From Spirochaetaceae bacterium (GTDB lineage Bacteria > Spirochaetota > Spirochaetia > CADAEX01): DNA of 64,000 nucleotides. Both the position numbers and the translations under genes were made by a program. Location: the NCBI GenBank assembly GCA_009780675.1, contig WQZP01000007.1, positions 1 to 64,000 on the forward strand, given 5' to 3'. Below, in pieces: positions 6,988 through 15,430 of this stretch. The notes below the pieces were generated by a model, which was not told the origin of the DNA, made no database searches, and saw only the letters and a list, made by a program, of their open reading frames with translations. Within the stretch, counting starts at the first letter, position 1; each line of letters opens with the position of its first letter.

Positions 6988-7953
6988 ATGAATAAAATAA
7001 CAGTACTTGATCTGCTTGGTTTTGACCTTAAGGGCAATGACGACTTACAGCTAAAATGTATAGCAGGTAGAAAAGGGCTTGGGAGAGAAATAACTTTACC
7101 GCATATTGACAGGCCTGGCCTGGAGCTTGCGGGATATTTTGATAATTTTACATATCAACGTATCCAGATTTTTGGAAGGGGTGAATTTGCGTTTATAAAA
7201 AGGCTAATGGATGAAAATAATTTAGCTTCAATAGAAAAGTTTTTTACTTTCCCTTTTCCATGCTGCATATTTTCGTATGGCGCAACACCTGGAAACTTTT
7301 TTATGGAGCAGGCAGAAAGAGCAAGGTGTCCGGTTTTGCAGTCTCCGCTCCCTTCTGCTGAAATTTTTAATCGTCTTGCCAGAGCGCTTGAACATATTTT
7401 TGCTCCTCGTCAGGTTGTTCACGGTGTATTTGTAGAAGTTTTTGGAATAGGTATTTTGATAAGAGGGAAAAGCTGGGTTGGAAAAAGCGAAGCAGCGCTT
7501 GAACTTATAGAAAGAGGGCATAGTCTTATTGCCGACGATACTGTTGAAATAAAGCGTGTTAGAGGAAATCATTTGGAGGGGAGAGGGGCAAATGCTTTTT
7601 TTGGACACCACATGGAAATACGGGGGCTTGGAATAATTAATATTACTCATTTGTTTGGGGTGGGTTCAATACGTGATTCCGAGTTAATACAACTTATTAT
7701 TAACCTTGAGCCATGGGACCCTGATAAAGTATATGACAGGCTCGGGACAATTGAAATGACAGAAGAAATTTTGGGTGTTCATGTGCCATGTCTTGTATTG
7801 CCTGTAAAGCCTGGCCGTAATATATCAATATTAATTGAAACAGCCGCAAAGAATGAAAGATTAAAACAAATGGGTTATTATTCTGCCAGAGAATTTAATC
7901 AAACTGTAATGAAATGGCTGGAAACTAATTCTGCAAGCAACTCCAGAGAGTAA
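6988..7953 (+). CDS. hprK: HPr kinase/phosphorylase
   Basis: The 321-residue length is normal for HprK. The N-terminal regulatory domain is followed by the catalytic domain with His146-Gly, a P-loop (GKSWVGKS, 160-167), IADDTVEIKR and the signature EIRGLGIINI (about 210-219). The enzyme phosphorylates and dephosphorylates a serine of HPr in response to metabolites. Its substrate HPr is encoded 26 nt downstream and keeps the target serine. The start ATG has only a weak ribosome-binding site. No sugar-specific PTS permease is in the window, so the pair may have a regulatory role. Confidence 0.96.
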   Translation: MNKITVLDLLGFDLKGNDDLQLKCIAGRKGLGREITLPHIDRPGLELAGYFDNFTYQRIQIFGRGEFAFIKRLMDENNLASIEKFFTFPFPCCIFSYGATPGNFFMEQAERARCPVLQSPLPSAEIFNRLARALEHIFAPRQVVHGVFVEVFGIGILIRGKSWVGKSEAALELIERGHSLIADDTVEIKRVRGNHLEGRGANAFFGHHMEIRGLGIINITHLFGVGSIRDSELIQLIINLEPWDPDKVYDRLGTIEMTEEILGVHVPCLVLPVKPGRNISILIETAAKNERLKQMGYYSAREFNQTVMKWLETNSASNSRE

Positions 7954-7979
7954 GCTTGTAAATTTGGAGAAATGACAAG

Positions 7980-8246
7980 ATGATTGAAAAAGATGTTGTT
8001 GTAAAAAACAGAGCAGGTATTCACGCAAGGCCTGCTGCAAGCATAGTAAAACTTGCCACTAAATTTAAGTCAGAGATAAAAATAAAAAAAGATAGTGATG
8101 AAATAAATGCAAAATCTATCATGGGTATAATAACACTGGCAGCGACATTTCAAACAGAATTAAAAATAATAGCAGAAGGGGAAGATGAAGAGGCTGCAGT
8201 TGATGCATTATTTAATCTCTTCGAGAATAAATTTGAAGAAGAATAG
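7980..8246 (+). CDS. ptsH: Phosphocarrier protein HPr
   Basis: The 88-residue protein keeps both phosphorylation sites: His15 in the motif GIHARPAA (enzyme I site) and Ser46 in KSIMGI (HprK site). It therefore has the dual-control form known from Gram-positive bacteria. It follows hprK directly. Enzyme I is not in this window, so whether His15 is used cannot be judged. The 3' end overlaps the start of the next gene by 14 nt. Confidence 0.96.
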   Translation: MIEKDVVVKNRAGIHARPAASIVKLATKFKSEIKIKKDSDEINAKSIMGIITLAATFQTELKIIAEGEDEEAAVDALFNLFENKFEEE

Positions 8247-8778
8247 TTTTTTGTTTTTTTTATTGCTTTTTCCACTATTTAATATCTCTGCCATGAATGT
8301 GTCATATAAATTTGATAATAATATGCTTTTTTTATACTCAATAAGTTCTCCTCCAATTAAGGCCAGAAATCTATTGAATTCAATGGAAACAGGACATAGA
8401 ACAGAAATTGAATTTGTTATCAGGGTATATAATAACAGGAGGAGCTTGCTTCGTTTTATGAGGAGGCGGGTCGAAGGGAGAGCTTCGGTGTCTTATGTTG
8501 CAACACGCGACCTTGTAAACGGAACATTTACAATAGCAAAACCTGGTGGTCAGAGAATTGTAAAAGAAGATGAAGAGTCTTTTTTTAGTTCTTTTTTTAC
8601 TGCTACTGATATTGAAATAGATATGAGAGGCGCTGGAAAAGGGGAATATTATATAATGAGCCGCATTGAAATAAAAACAATCAGGTTAATTCCCCCTCTT
8701 AATCTTTTATCCGGTATTATTCCTGGTATTATAACAAAAACAGATTGGATAAAAGCTGGTACATTCAGGATATACTAA
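8233..8778 (+). CDS. DUF4390-like exported protein
   Basis: The TTG at 8233 is chosen because it places a hydrophobic signal peptide (LKKNSFLFFLLLFPLFNISA) at the N terminus and overlaps HPr by only 14 nt. The remaining 160 residues are beta-rich. Similar proteins of the DUF4390 type occur directly before NtrY-like kinases in other bacteria, and here the stop codon overlaps the kinase start by one base. It may be a periplasmic partner or sensor for that kinase, which is inference. No catalytic motif was seen. Confidence 0.68.
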   Translation: MKKNSFLFFLLLFPLFNISAMNVSYKFDNNMLFLYSISSPPIKARNLLNSMETGHRTEIEFVIRVYNNRRSLLRFMRRRVEGRASVSYVATRDLVNGTFTIAKPGGQRIVKEDEESFFSSFFTATDIEIDMRGAGKGEYYIMSRIEIKTIRLIPPLNLLSGIIPGIITKTDWIKAGTFRIY

Positions 8779-10562
8779 TGAAAGGGCCTTATCCTTTAAT
8801 AAAATCAAGAGCAGGTCTTTTAAGCATACTCTTTATTTATGCTTTTATAATTTTTTTAATACTTTTTTTATCAAGACAAATAATGACAGACCTCTCGACC
8901 GAGGATGTTTCCGCAAGGTTTATTTTGCTCCCTTTTGCTGTTGTTCTGCCTCTTTTTCTTGCAAGTAATATTATCGTAAATATTGTAAAAGTACTAAGAG
9001 ATACAAAAAGAAAAAGGCCAGGCGCTACTTTTAAAATCAAGTTGATTCTTTTTTTCTCATTTGTTGCTTTTGTCGCTGCTATACCTCAGGCAGTTCTTTC
9101 AATAAATTTTATTGATATTGCCATGAAATCATGGCTTGCAAATGAACATTCAAGAGCTGTAAGAGGGGGTCTTGAAATTGCAATGAATTATTACAGTGAG
9201 AGGACTACCTCGCTTGAAGCAGCTGTAGATTCTCCATTTTTTGTTCATGTTGCAAATTTTATACCGCGTGATCCTGAAAGAGCCTGGATAATGTATAAAG
9301 AAAGTTTCCCATTTATATCAAGTATGCAGGTCCTTAGAGATGGGAGGACAATCTATTTTAATGGAGATGAAAAGGGAAGAGTTCCGGATTATAGGGTATA
9401 TTCCATGAGAAGAGGGCTTCTGGCAAAAGATGCAATAGAAGAGATTACAGTTTTAAGAGCGCAGGGGTTTTTTAGAACACAGGGGGTAGTATATTCAGTT
9501 ATTTTTAGTTCATCTCTTCCTGAAAGGTTTGATGCCAGAGCGGAAAGCCTTACAACATCTTATGATGTTTTTCTCCAACTCGAAAATTATCAAGCTATGT
9601 TCAGGCTTATAATTATTGGTGTACTTATTTTTTTTAGTTTGCCTATTTTTCTCTTATCCATAATTGTAAGCTTTCGGCTATCAGAAGAAATTCTTCATCC
9701 CATTGCGCAACTTGAAGAAGCTACAAGGCGGGTTGCAGAGGGCGATTTTTCATTCAGGCTTCTTGCAAGACCCGGAGATAATATCTCGGTGCTTATTAGC
9801 TCTTTTAACCAGATGATAAAGGAACTTGAATCTTCAAGAAAGAAAAATATGCAGGCAGACAAAATCAGCGCGTGGAAGGAAATTGCCCGGCGCATGGCTC
9901 ATGAAATAAAAAATCCAATTACTCCAATTAAACTTTCTGCAGAACGTGTACTTAGAAGATATAATTCCGAGGACCCAAACTTTGGTAAAATTCTTAATTC
10001 TTCGGTAAAAGTTATTGTAACAGAAGTTGACAGATTAAATCGCCTTCTGGAAGAATTCAGCGATTTTGCGAGAATGCCGCCCCTTTTGCTTTTGCCAGTA
10101 AAGCCAGCTGAGATCATAAAAGAAGCGTGCGATATTTTTTCGTCATCATCCCAATCCATTGTTTTTGATATTGCCGACATAGATGAGGGTGCGATCATTG
10201 TAGCGGATAACGAAAAAATAAAGCAGGTTCTTATAAATCTTTTTACCAATGCCATTGACGCAATGGACGGGCAGGGCGTTATTCGCATAAGAACAGATAA
10301 AATCACAAAAGAGGGCAGGCCGTTTTATAGAATTCAGATTGCAGATACAGGACGCGGCATAGATAAAGATATTGCCGAGAAGATTTTTTCCCCATATTTT
10401 ACAACAAGAGAAAATGGGACAGGGCTTGGTCTTGCTATTGTTGAAAGAATTATTTTTGACCATAATGGGTTGATATGGTTTGAAACAGAAAAGGGGCTTG
10501 GAAGCACATTTTTTATTGATTTGCCGATTGGAGTAGATGGTGAACAAAATATTGATAGTTGA
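8778..10562 (+). CDS. NtrY-like membrane sensor histidine kinase
   Basis: With the ATG at 8778 the protein has 594 residues. Three hydrophobic segments lie in the first 115 residues. An extracytoplasmic sensor region (about 120-275), another membrane segment (277-300) and a HAMP-like linker follow. The H-box is MAHEIKNPITPIK (His375); the ATP-binding domain has the N box (NLFTNAIDAM), DTGRGI and GTGLGLAI. The layout fits NtrY rather than soluble NtrB. It should phosphorylate the response regulator encoded next, whose gene overlaps it by 26 nt. Signal unknown. Confidence 0.92.
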   Translation: MKGPYPLIKSRAGLLSILFIYAFIIFLILFLSRQIMTDLSTEDVSARFILLPFAVVLPLFLASNIIVNIVKVLRDTKRKRPGATFKIKLILFFSFVAFVAAIPQAVLSINFIDIAMKSWLANEHSRAVRGGLEIAMNYYSERTTSLEAAVDSPFFVHVANFIPRDPERAWIMYKESFPFISSMQVLRDGRTIYFNGDEKGRVPDYRVYSMRRGLLAKDAIEEITVLRAQGFFRTQGVVYSVIFSSSLPERFDARAESLTTSYDVFLQLENYQAMFRLIIIGVLIFFSLPIFLLSIIVSFRLSEEILHPIAQLEEATRRVAEGDFSFRLLARPGDNISVLISSFNQMIKELESSRKKNMQADKISAWKEIARRMAHEIKNPITPIKLSAERVLRRYNSEDPNFGKILNSSVKVIVTEVDRLNRLLEEFSDFARMPPLLLLPVKPAEIIKEACDIFSSSSQSIVFDIADIDEGAIIVADNEKIKQVLINLFTNAIDAMDGQGVIRIRTDKITKEGRPFYRIQIADTGRGIDKDIAEKIFSPYFTTRENGTGLGLAIVERIIFDHNGLIWFETEKGLGSTFFIDLPIGVDGEQNIDS

Positions 10563-11940
10563 TGATGAAGAAAGCATAAGGGAAGTATTGTCCGGCATAC
10601 TCGAAGATGAAGGCTATTCTGTTGACAGCGCAAAAGATGGGCCAGAGGGGCTTAAAAAAGCAGAAAGCGGGGTTTATGATCTGGTAATACTTGATGTGTG
10701 GCTGCCTGGAATGGGTGGTATGGAAGTGCTGGATAAAATCAAAAAAACAATTGTTGATATCGAAGTTATTGTTATCTCTGGTCATGGGAATATCGACATG
10801 GCTGTAAAAGCTGTTAAAATAGGGGCTTTTGATTTTCTGGAAAAACCGCTTTCTCTTGATAAAGTTATTACTGTAGTAAAAAATGCATTGAAACTGGAAA
10901 GTCTTAAAAAAGAGAACAGGGCATTAAAGGAATCGTTATTTCTTGAGGACAGAATAACAGGCGCAAGCGCTCAGATAGAAAAGATAAGAAAAACAATCAG
11001 GCAAGTGGCAGCCTCTGATGCAAGCATAATGATCACCGGAGAAAATGGAACAGGCAAAGAACTTGTGGCGCGCGAAATACACAAAGAAAGCAACAGGAAC
11101 GATTACCCTTTTATCGAAGTAAACTGCGCGTCAATACCAGACTCGCTTATTGAAAGTGAACTTTTTGGGCATGAGAAAGGGGCTTTTACAGGAGCAGTTT
11201 CCGGAAGAAAAGGGAAGTTCGAGCTTGCAGATAAAGGGACTCTTTTTCTTGATGAAATCGCAGATATGTCTTTGAATGCTCAGTCAAAAGTTTTGCGTGC
11301 TGTTCAGGAGATGCGCTTTGAAAGGGTTGGAAGTGAAAAAAGTGTTCAGGTTGATGTAAGGATAATATGCGCTACAAATAAAGATGTTGCTGCAGAAGTA
11401 AAAGCAGGAAGATTCAGGGAAGATTTGTACTTTAGGCTAAATGTTATACCTATAAATGTACCGCCCCTGCGCGACAGAAAAAAAGATATTTTACTGCTTG
11501 CGAATTATTTTCTTAAAAAATATAACAAAGGGAAGCCAGGAGAATCTGTAGCTGAAAAAGCAATCTCCGATGAGGGGTATAATATTTTAAAACAATATCC
11601 ATGGCCCGGCAACATAAGAGAGCTTAAAAATGTTTTGCAAAGAATATCTGTAATGAGCGATGAAACTGTTATATCTCCGGAGACAATAAGGTATTATCTT
11701 GATGAAACGCAGATAACAAATGTTCCTTCTGCTGCAGAAAGGGGAGACCCTGGAAAATTTCCTATATTTTTTGATTCTGCTCTTGCATTAAATGATGCAA
11801 AAGATTTCTTTGAAAAGAATTTTATTATTAGAAAACTTGAAAAAAACAGTTATAATATAGCGAAGACTGCAAAGGATATGGGTGTTTATCCTGGCAATCT
11901 TCACCAGAAAATAAAGAAACTGGGGATCAATGTAAAATGA
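10537..11940 (+). CDS. NtrC-family sigma-54-dependent response regulator
   Basis: The 467-residue protein has a receiver domain with the phospho-acceptor Asp53 (LVILDVWLP) and an AAA+ domain with Walker A GENGTGKE (168-175). The sigma-54 contact loop GAFTGA is at 215-220. A Fis-type helix-turn-helix is at the C terminus (YNIAKTAKDMGVYPGNLHQKIKKLG, in pieces). It would open promoters with the RpoN encoded in this window. The GAFTGA loop is intact, so it should be an active sigma-54 activator. It shares an ATGA overlap with lexA. The stimulus and targets are unknown; nitrogen control is only one possibility. Confidence 0.95.
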   Translation: MVNKILIVDDEESIREVLSGILEDEGYSVDSAKDGPEGLKKAESGVYDLVILDVWLPGMGGMEVLDKIKKTIVDIEVIVISGHGNIDMAVKAVKIGAFDFLEKPLSLDKVITVVKNALKLESLKKENRALKESLFLEDRITGASAQIEKIRKTIRQVAASDASIMITGENGTGKELVAREIHKESNRNDYPFIEVNCASIPDSLIESELFGHEKGAFTGAVSGRKGKFELADKGTLFLDEIADMSLNAQSKVLRAVQEMRFERVGSEKSVQVDVRIICATNKDVAAEVKAGRFREDLYFRLNVIPINVPPLRDRKKDILLLANYFLKKYNKGKPGESVAEKAISDEGYNILKQYPWPGNIRELKNVLQRISVMSDETVISPETIRYYLDETQITNVPSAAERGDPGKFPIFFDSALALNDAKDFFEKNFIIRKLEKNSYNIAKTAKDMGVYPGNLHQKIKKLGINVK

Positions 11941-12539
11941 AAGCTTTAACAAACAGGCAAACAGAAGTTTTGAACTTTATCAAAGATTACAGGAGTAAAA
12001 AATCTTATTTGCCAACCATGCGCGAAATTGCGGAGTATTTTGAAATTTCAGTAAAAGCTGCTTATGACCATGTTAAAGCGCTTGAGAAAAAAGAAGTTAT
12101 AAAATGCAATCTAAGAAGATCACGTTCTATTGAAATTGTTAAATCCGCAGAAGTTGACGACCTCATAAGTGTCCCTATTCTTGGCAATGTCGCAGCAGGT
12201 GTTCCGCTCCTTGCAGAAGAAAATCTCGATGGTCATATTTCTATTCCGCTCCGTTTTTTGAAAAAAGGAGAACACTTTGCTCTCCGCGTAAAAGGGGACA
12301 GCATGAAGGATGCAGGAATACTTGAGGGAGATGTTGCGCTTTTTGTTATGCAGTCAAATGCAGAGAATGGTAATATTGTAGTAGCTATGCTGAATGATGA
12401 GGCAATCACCCTTAAAAAATTTTATAGAGAAACAAATAGAATAAAACTTAAAGCAGAAAACCCTGTTTACCCTCCGATTTATACACAGAATGTAAAAGTT
12501 CTGGGAAAGCTCATTTTTATATTGAGGAGTTATGACTAA
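11937..12539 (+). CDS. lexA: SOS repressor LexA
   Basis: The 200-residue protein has the winged-helix N-terminus (RQTEVLNFIKDY; PTMREIAEYFEIS), the cleavage site Ala87-Gly88 (VAAGVP), catalytic Ser122 (KGDSMKDAGI) and Lys160 (AITLKKF). All self-cleavage residues are present, so it should respond to RecA-ssDNA. The gene starts within the stop of the sigma-54 activator (ATGA) and its own end overlaps holA by 8 nt, so it has no private promoter directly upstream. uvrC, a DNA-repair gene, is convergent nearby. Its operator could not be identified with confidence. Confidence 0.95.
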   Translation: MKALTNRQTEVLNFIKDYRSKKSYLPTMREIAEYFEISVKAAYDHVKALEKKEVIKCNLRRSRSIEIVKSAEVDDLISVPILGNVAAGVPLLAEENLDGHISIPLRFLKKGEHFALRVKGDSMKDAGILEGDVALFVMQSNAENGNIVVAMLNDEAITLKKFYRETNRIKLKAENPVYPPIYTQNVKVLGKLIFILRSYD

Positions 12540-13569
12540 GGTAAAAAGTTCTTTAGCGCGATCTAACATGGCGAGCTATCTTCTTCTTGGTCCGGAAGTT
12601 GGAGAAAAAAATGATTTTATACAGGGTATAAAGGATTCTTTGGCAAAATCTTTTGGCGGAGAAGTGGAGTCATATAGTTTTTACCCTTATGATTCAGATG
12701 TTCTTGAGATTATTTCGATAATGAAAAACATTTCCCTTTTCGCAGCAGCTAAACTTGTTTTAATAAAAAACTGTCATGATTTAAAAAAAAAGGATGCTGC
12801 ATTAATTGCTGAATATATTAAAAATCCTTCCAAAGATTGTGTTCTAATTCTTACATCTGATAATACAAAAGCAGACCCTGTAATTGAAAAAGCTGTATCT
12901 GAGGATTGTAAAAAAATATTCTGGGAAATGTTTGAAAACAAAAAGAAAGGATGGGTGGTTAATTTTTTTCACAAGGAGAAAATTTCAATTGAAAATAATG
13001 CTGTTGGTTTTCTTGTGGATATATTGGAAGGGGATACTGAATCTTTGAAAAAAGAGTGCAGCAATCTTGTTCTTTTTTTTGGGAAGGATGAAGTTATAAC
13101 CGAAGAAAAAATAGCAGATTTTTTTTATAACAGAAAAGAGGAAAATATATTTTCTCTTTTTGATTATATTGCGCAAGGTGATCTTGAGAGGTCTATTACT
13201 GCTGCAAAGAATATAATTCTTTCTGGCGAAAGCACGTTTGTCCAGATGCTTGGCGGTCTTTTGTGGCAGATAAGAAATGTATATGAAATTGAAAAAATTA
13301 TTGCCAGGAAAAAATCTTTTTCCGAAGCTTGTGCAGAGCTTAATATAAGAACAAAAAAAATGCAGGGAGTATACTCCAGCGCAATACAAAATTATTCAAT
13401 AAAAGATATTGAAAAAATAATTACGCTTACTGCTCATTATGAGCTGCTTTTTAGATCCATAAGAACAGAAATGCAGCATATTATGTTGCCTGTTTTTCTG
13501 TACTCGATTATTGTGAGCAAAGGTGAGAATTTATTGGCAAATCCTAATGATGCGAGTCATTATCCCTGA
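12532..13569 (+). CDS. holA: DNA polymerase III delta subunit
   Basis: The 345-residue protein has the HolA layout: N-terminal YLLLGPEVGEKNDFIQGI, an AAA+-like region without a functional P-loop, KLVLIKNCHDLKKKD, and a C-terminal helical collar (QMLGGLLWQIRNVYEIEKI). HolA opens the beta clamp in the clamp-loader complex. The identification is based on length and these family phrases. The 3' end overlaps the convergent uvrC 3' end by 26 nt, so there is no room for a separate terminator. Confidence 0.88.
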   Translation: MTKVKSSLARSNMASYLLLGPEVGEKNDFIQGIKDSLAKSFGGEVESYSFYPYDSDVLEIISIMKNISLFAAAKLVLIKNCHDLKKKDAALIAEYIKNPSKDCVLILTSDNTKADPVIEKAVSEDCKKIFWEMFENKKKGWVVNFFHKEKISIENNAVGFLVDILEGDTESLKKECSNLVLFFGKDEVITEEKIADFFYNRKEENIFSLFDYIAQGDLERSITAAKNIILSGESTFVQMLGGLLWQIRNVYEIEKIIARKKSFSEACAELNIRTKKMQGVYSSAIQNYSIKDIEKIITLTAHYELLFRSIRTEMQHIMLPVFLYSIIVSKGENLLANPNDASHYP

Positions 13570-15385
13570 GGTATTCGATTACAGCTTCTGCGACTTTTAT
13601 TGGGAGTTGCGCTCTTTCTGATAGCGAATAACTGTCGCTGTTTTTTATATTATCCACACTGCCGAATTCCATCAGTATTTTTTTGCTCCGCTCCGCGCCT
13701 ATACCCGGTATTTCCTCAAGCATGGAAAAAGAAAGCTCTTTTTTCCTCATATTTTTATTAAAAGTTGTTGCAAACCTGTGCGCTTCGTCCCGCACATGCT
13801 GCAATATCCGCAAAGGCAAAGTCCCTTCTTCAAGTTTTACAGGCTCATCTTTTTCCGGAACAAATAAAAGTTCTTCCTGCTTTGCAAGGCTGGCTATGTT
13901 GATATCATCAATGCCAAGAGCTTCCAGAATACCTTTTGCTGCGTTAAGCTGCCCTTTGCCCCCATCTATTAAAATAAGATCAGGCATGGGAAGGCCTTCA
14001 TTTTTTAACCGTGTATATCTCCTTGCAACAACTTCCCTTATTGAAGCATAATCATCAACCTCCCGGTCTTGCAAAGTTTTTATTCTAAAAACTCTGTATT
14101 CAGGTTTATCAGGCTTCCCATTATAAAACGAGACCATGGAAGAGACTGTGTTATACCCGTCAAGGTGCGAAATATCAAACCCTTCTATCCGTAATGGAAT
14201 TTTGCTTAGCCCAAGAGAATCCTTGATTTTTCCAAGAGCTTCTGAATATGTAAGTTCTTTTTCTATTCTCATAAGTTCAAGACGGCAGTTTTCTTCTGCC
14301 ATTTTCATTATAGAAGCTTCTTTTTCATCCCCTGGAGCAGTTACCTGAAAGCTTATCTGAAATTTTTCCAGGAAGAATTTTGTTAAAAGCGCGATTTCCG
14401 GAACAATATTTACCAGCGCTTTTTCGGGAAAAATAGAGTTTTCTGTTCCCGTAAAATAGCCATCATAATATTGAATAAGAAAGCGACTCATATTTTCTTC
14501 ATTATCTGAATAAGTGGTAAAGCTAAAAACAGATTTCCCGGAGATTTTTCCTTCCCTCATCTGTAGTACGACTATTGCGCAGTTTATCCCGTTTGATAAA
14601 AGCGAGATAAAATCTTTTTTTTCTGTAGTAAAATCCTGCACTTTTTGTTCCTCAATAAGAGTTCTTATTGAAAAAAGAATATCCCTGTGTTCAGCTGCTT
14701 TTTCATAATTTAAAGATGCTGATTCCTGTTGCATCTTTTTCTCCAGCTCCTTTTCAAGGTCATTAATATTGCCAGAAAAAATTTTTATAATTGTCTCAAC
14801 TTCTTTTTCATAATCTTTTTTATCTGCTTTACTTGTGCATGGAGAACAGCATTGGTCAATGTGAAAGTAAAGGCACGGTGTTTTTCGTTGTCTAAGAGGA
14901 ATTCCTTTGCATTTTCTTAACTTGAACTGTTTTTTTACAAGCTCAAGGTAGGTATCTATGCTTTTCACATTTGGATATGGCCCGAAATAGAGCGAGCCAT
15001 CGTCGATTATCCTTCTTGTTTTGAAAATTCTCGGAAAATCCTCATTTGTAACTCTTATTACAGGAAATGTTTTATTGTCTTTAAGGCTTATATTATATTT
15101 TGGCTTCCATTGTTTTATGAGGTTGTTTTCAAGGATAAGCGCTTCATATTCTGTAGTTGTTGTTATAGTTTCAATAGAGGCGATTTTTTTTACAAGATGA
15201 GATGTTTTGATTTCCTTGTTTGCTGATTTTAAAAAATAAGACCTTACTCTGGAGCGTAAATTCTTTGCTTTTCCCACATATATTATCTCTTCCCTCTGGT
15301 TTTTCATGATATATACACCGGGAGTTTCGGGTAATTCTTTTACCCTTTCTTCAAGGTTTGCTCTATTTTCTTTTGAATCTTTCAT
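13544..15385 (-). CDS. uvrC: Excinuclease ABC subunit C
   Basis: The 613-residue protein is full length. The GIY-YIG nuclease (GVYIMKNQREEIIYVGKAKN) lies near residues 23-45 and makes the 3' incision. The UVR helix follows near residues 205-240. The RNase H-like domain (GFDISHLDG, then LILIDGGKGQLNAA) makes the 5' incision, and helix-hairpin-helix motifs (EEIPGIGAERSKKIL) are at the end. It works with UvrAB in nucleotide-excision repair. It is divergent from the LamG-like gene over a 36-bp AT-rich gap, and its 3' end overlaps holA. Confidence 0.97.
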   Translation of the reverse strand: MKDSKENRANLEERVKELPETPGVYIMKNQREEIIYVGKAKNLRSRVRSYFLKSANKEIKTSHLVKKIASIETITTTTEYEALILENNLIKQWKPKYNISLKDNKTFPVIRVTNEDFPRIFKTRRIIDDGSLYFGPYPNVKSIDTYLELVKKQFKLRKCKGIPLRQRKTPCLYFHIDQCCSPCTSKADKKDYEKEVETIIKIFSGNINDLEKELEKKMQQESASLNYEKAAEHRDILFSIRTLIEEQKVQDFTTEKKDFISLLSNGINCAIVVLQMREGKISGKSVFSFTTYSDNEENMSRFLIQYYDGYFTGTENSIFPEKALVNIVPEIALLTKFFLEKFQISFQVTAPGDEKEASIMKMAEENCRLELMRIEKELTYSEALGKIKDSLGLSKIPLRIEGFDISHLDGYNTVSSMVSFYNGKPDKPEYRVFRIKTLQDREVDDYASIREVVARRYTRLKNEGLPMPDLILIDGGKGQLNAAKGILEALGIDDINIASLAKQEELLFVPEKDEPVKLEEGTLPLRILQHVRDEAHRFATTFNKNMRKKELSFSMLEEIPGIGAERSKKILMEFGSVDNIKNSDSYSLSERAQLPIKVAEAVIEYLRDNDSHH

Positions 15386-15430
15386 TATTTTCCGATATTA
15401 TTATAAATTATAAAAGAAAATTTGATAATA

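Noticed and set aside
13544-13569. Frameshift at the holA/uvrC end
   Set aside because: Both genes keep full-length frames and simply overlap convergently by 26 nt; nothing suggests a sequencing error.
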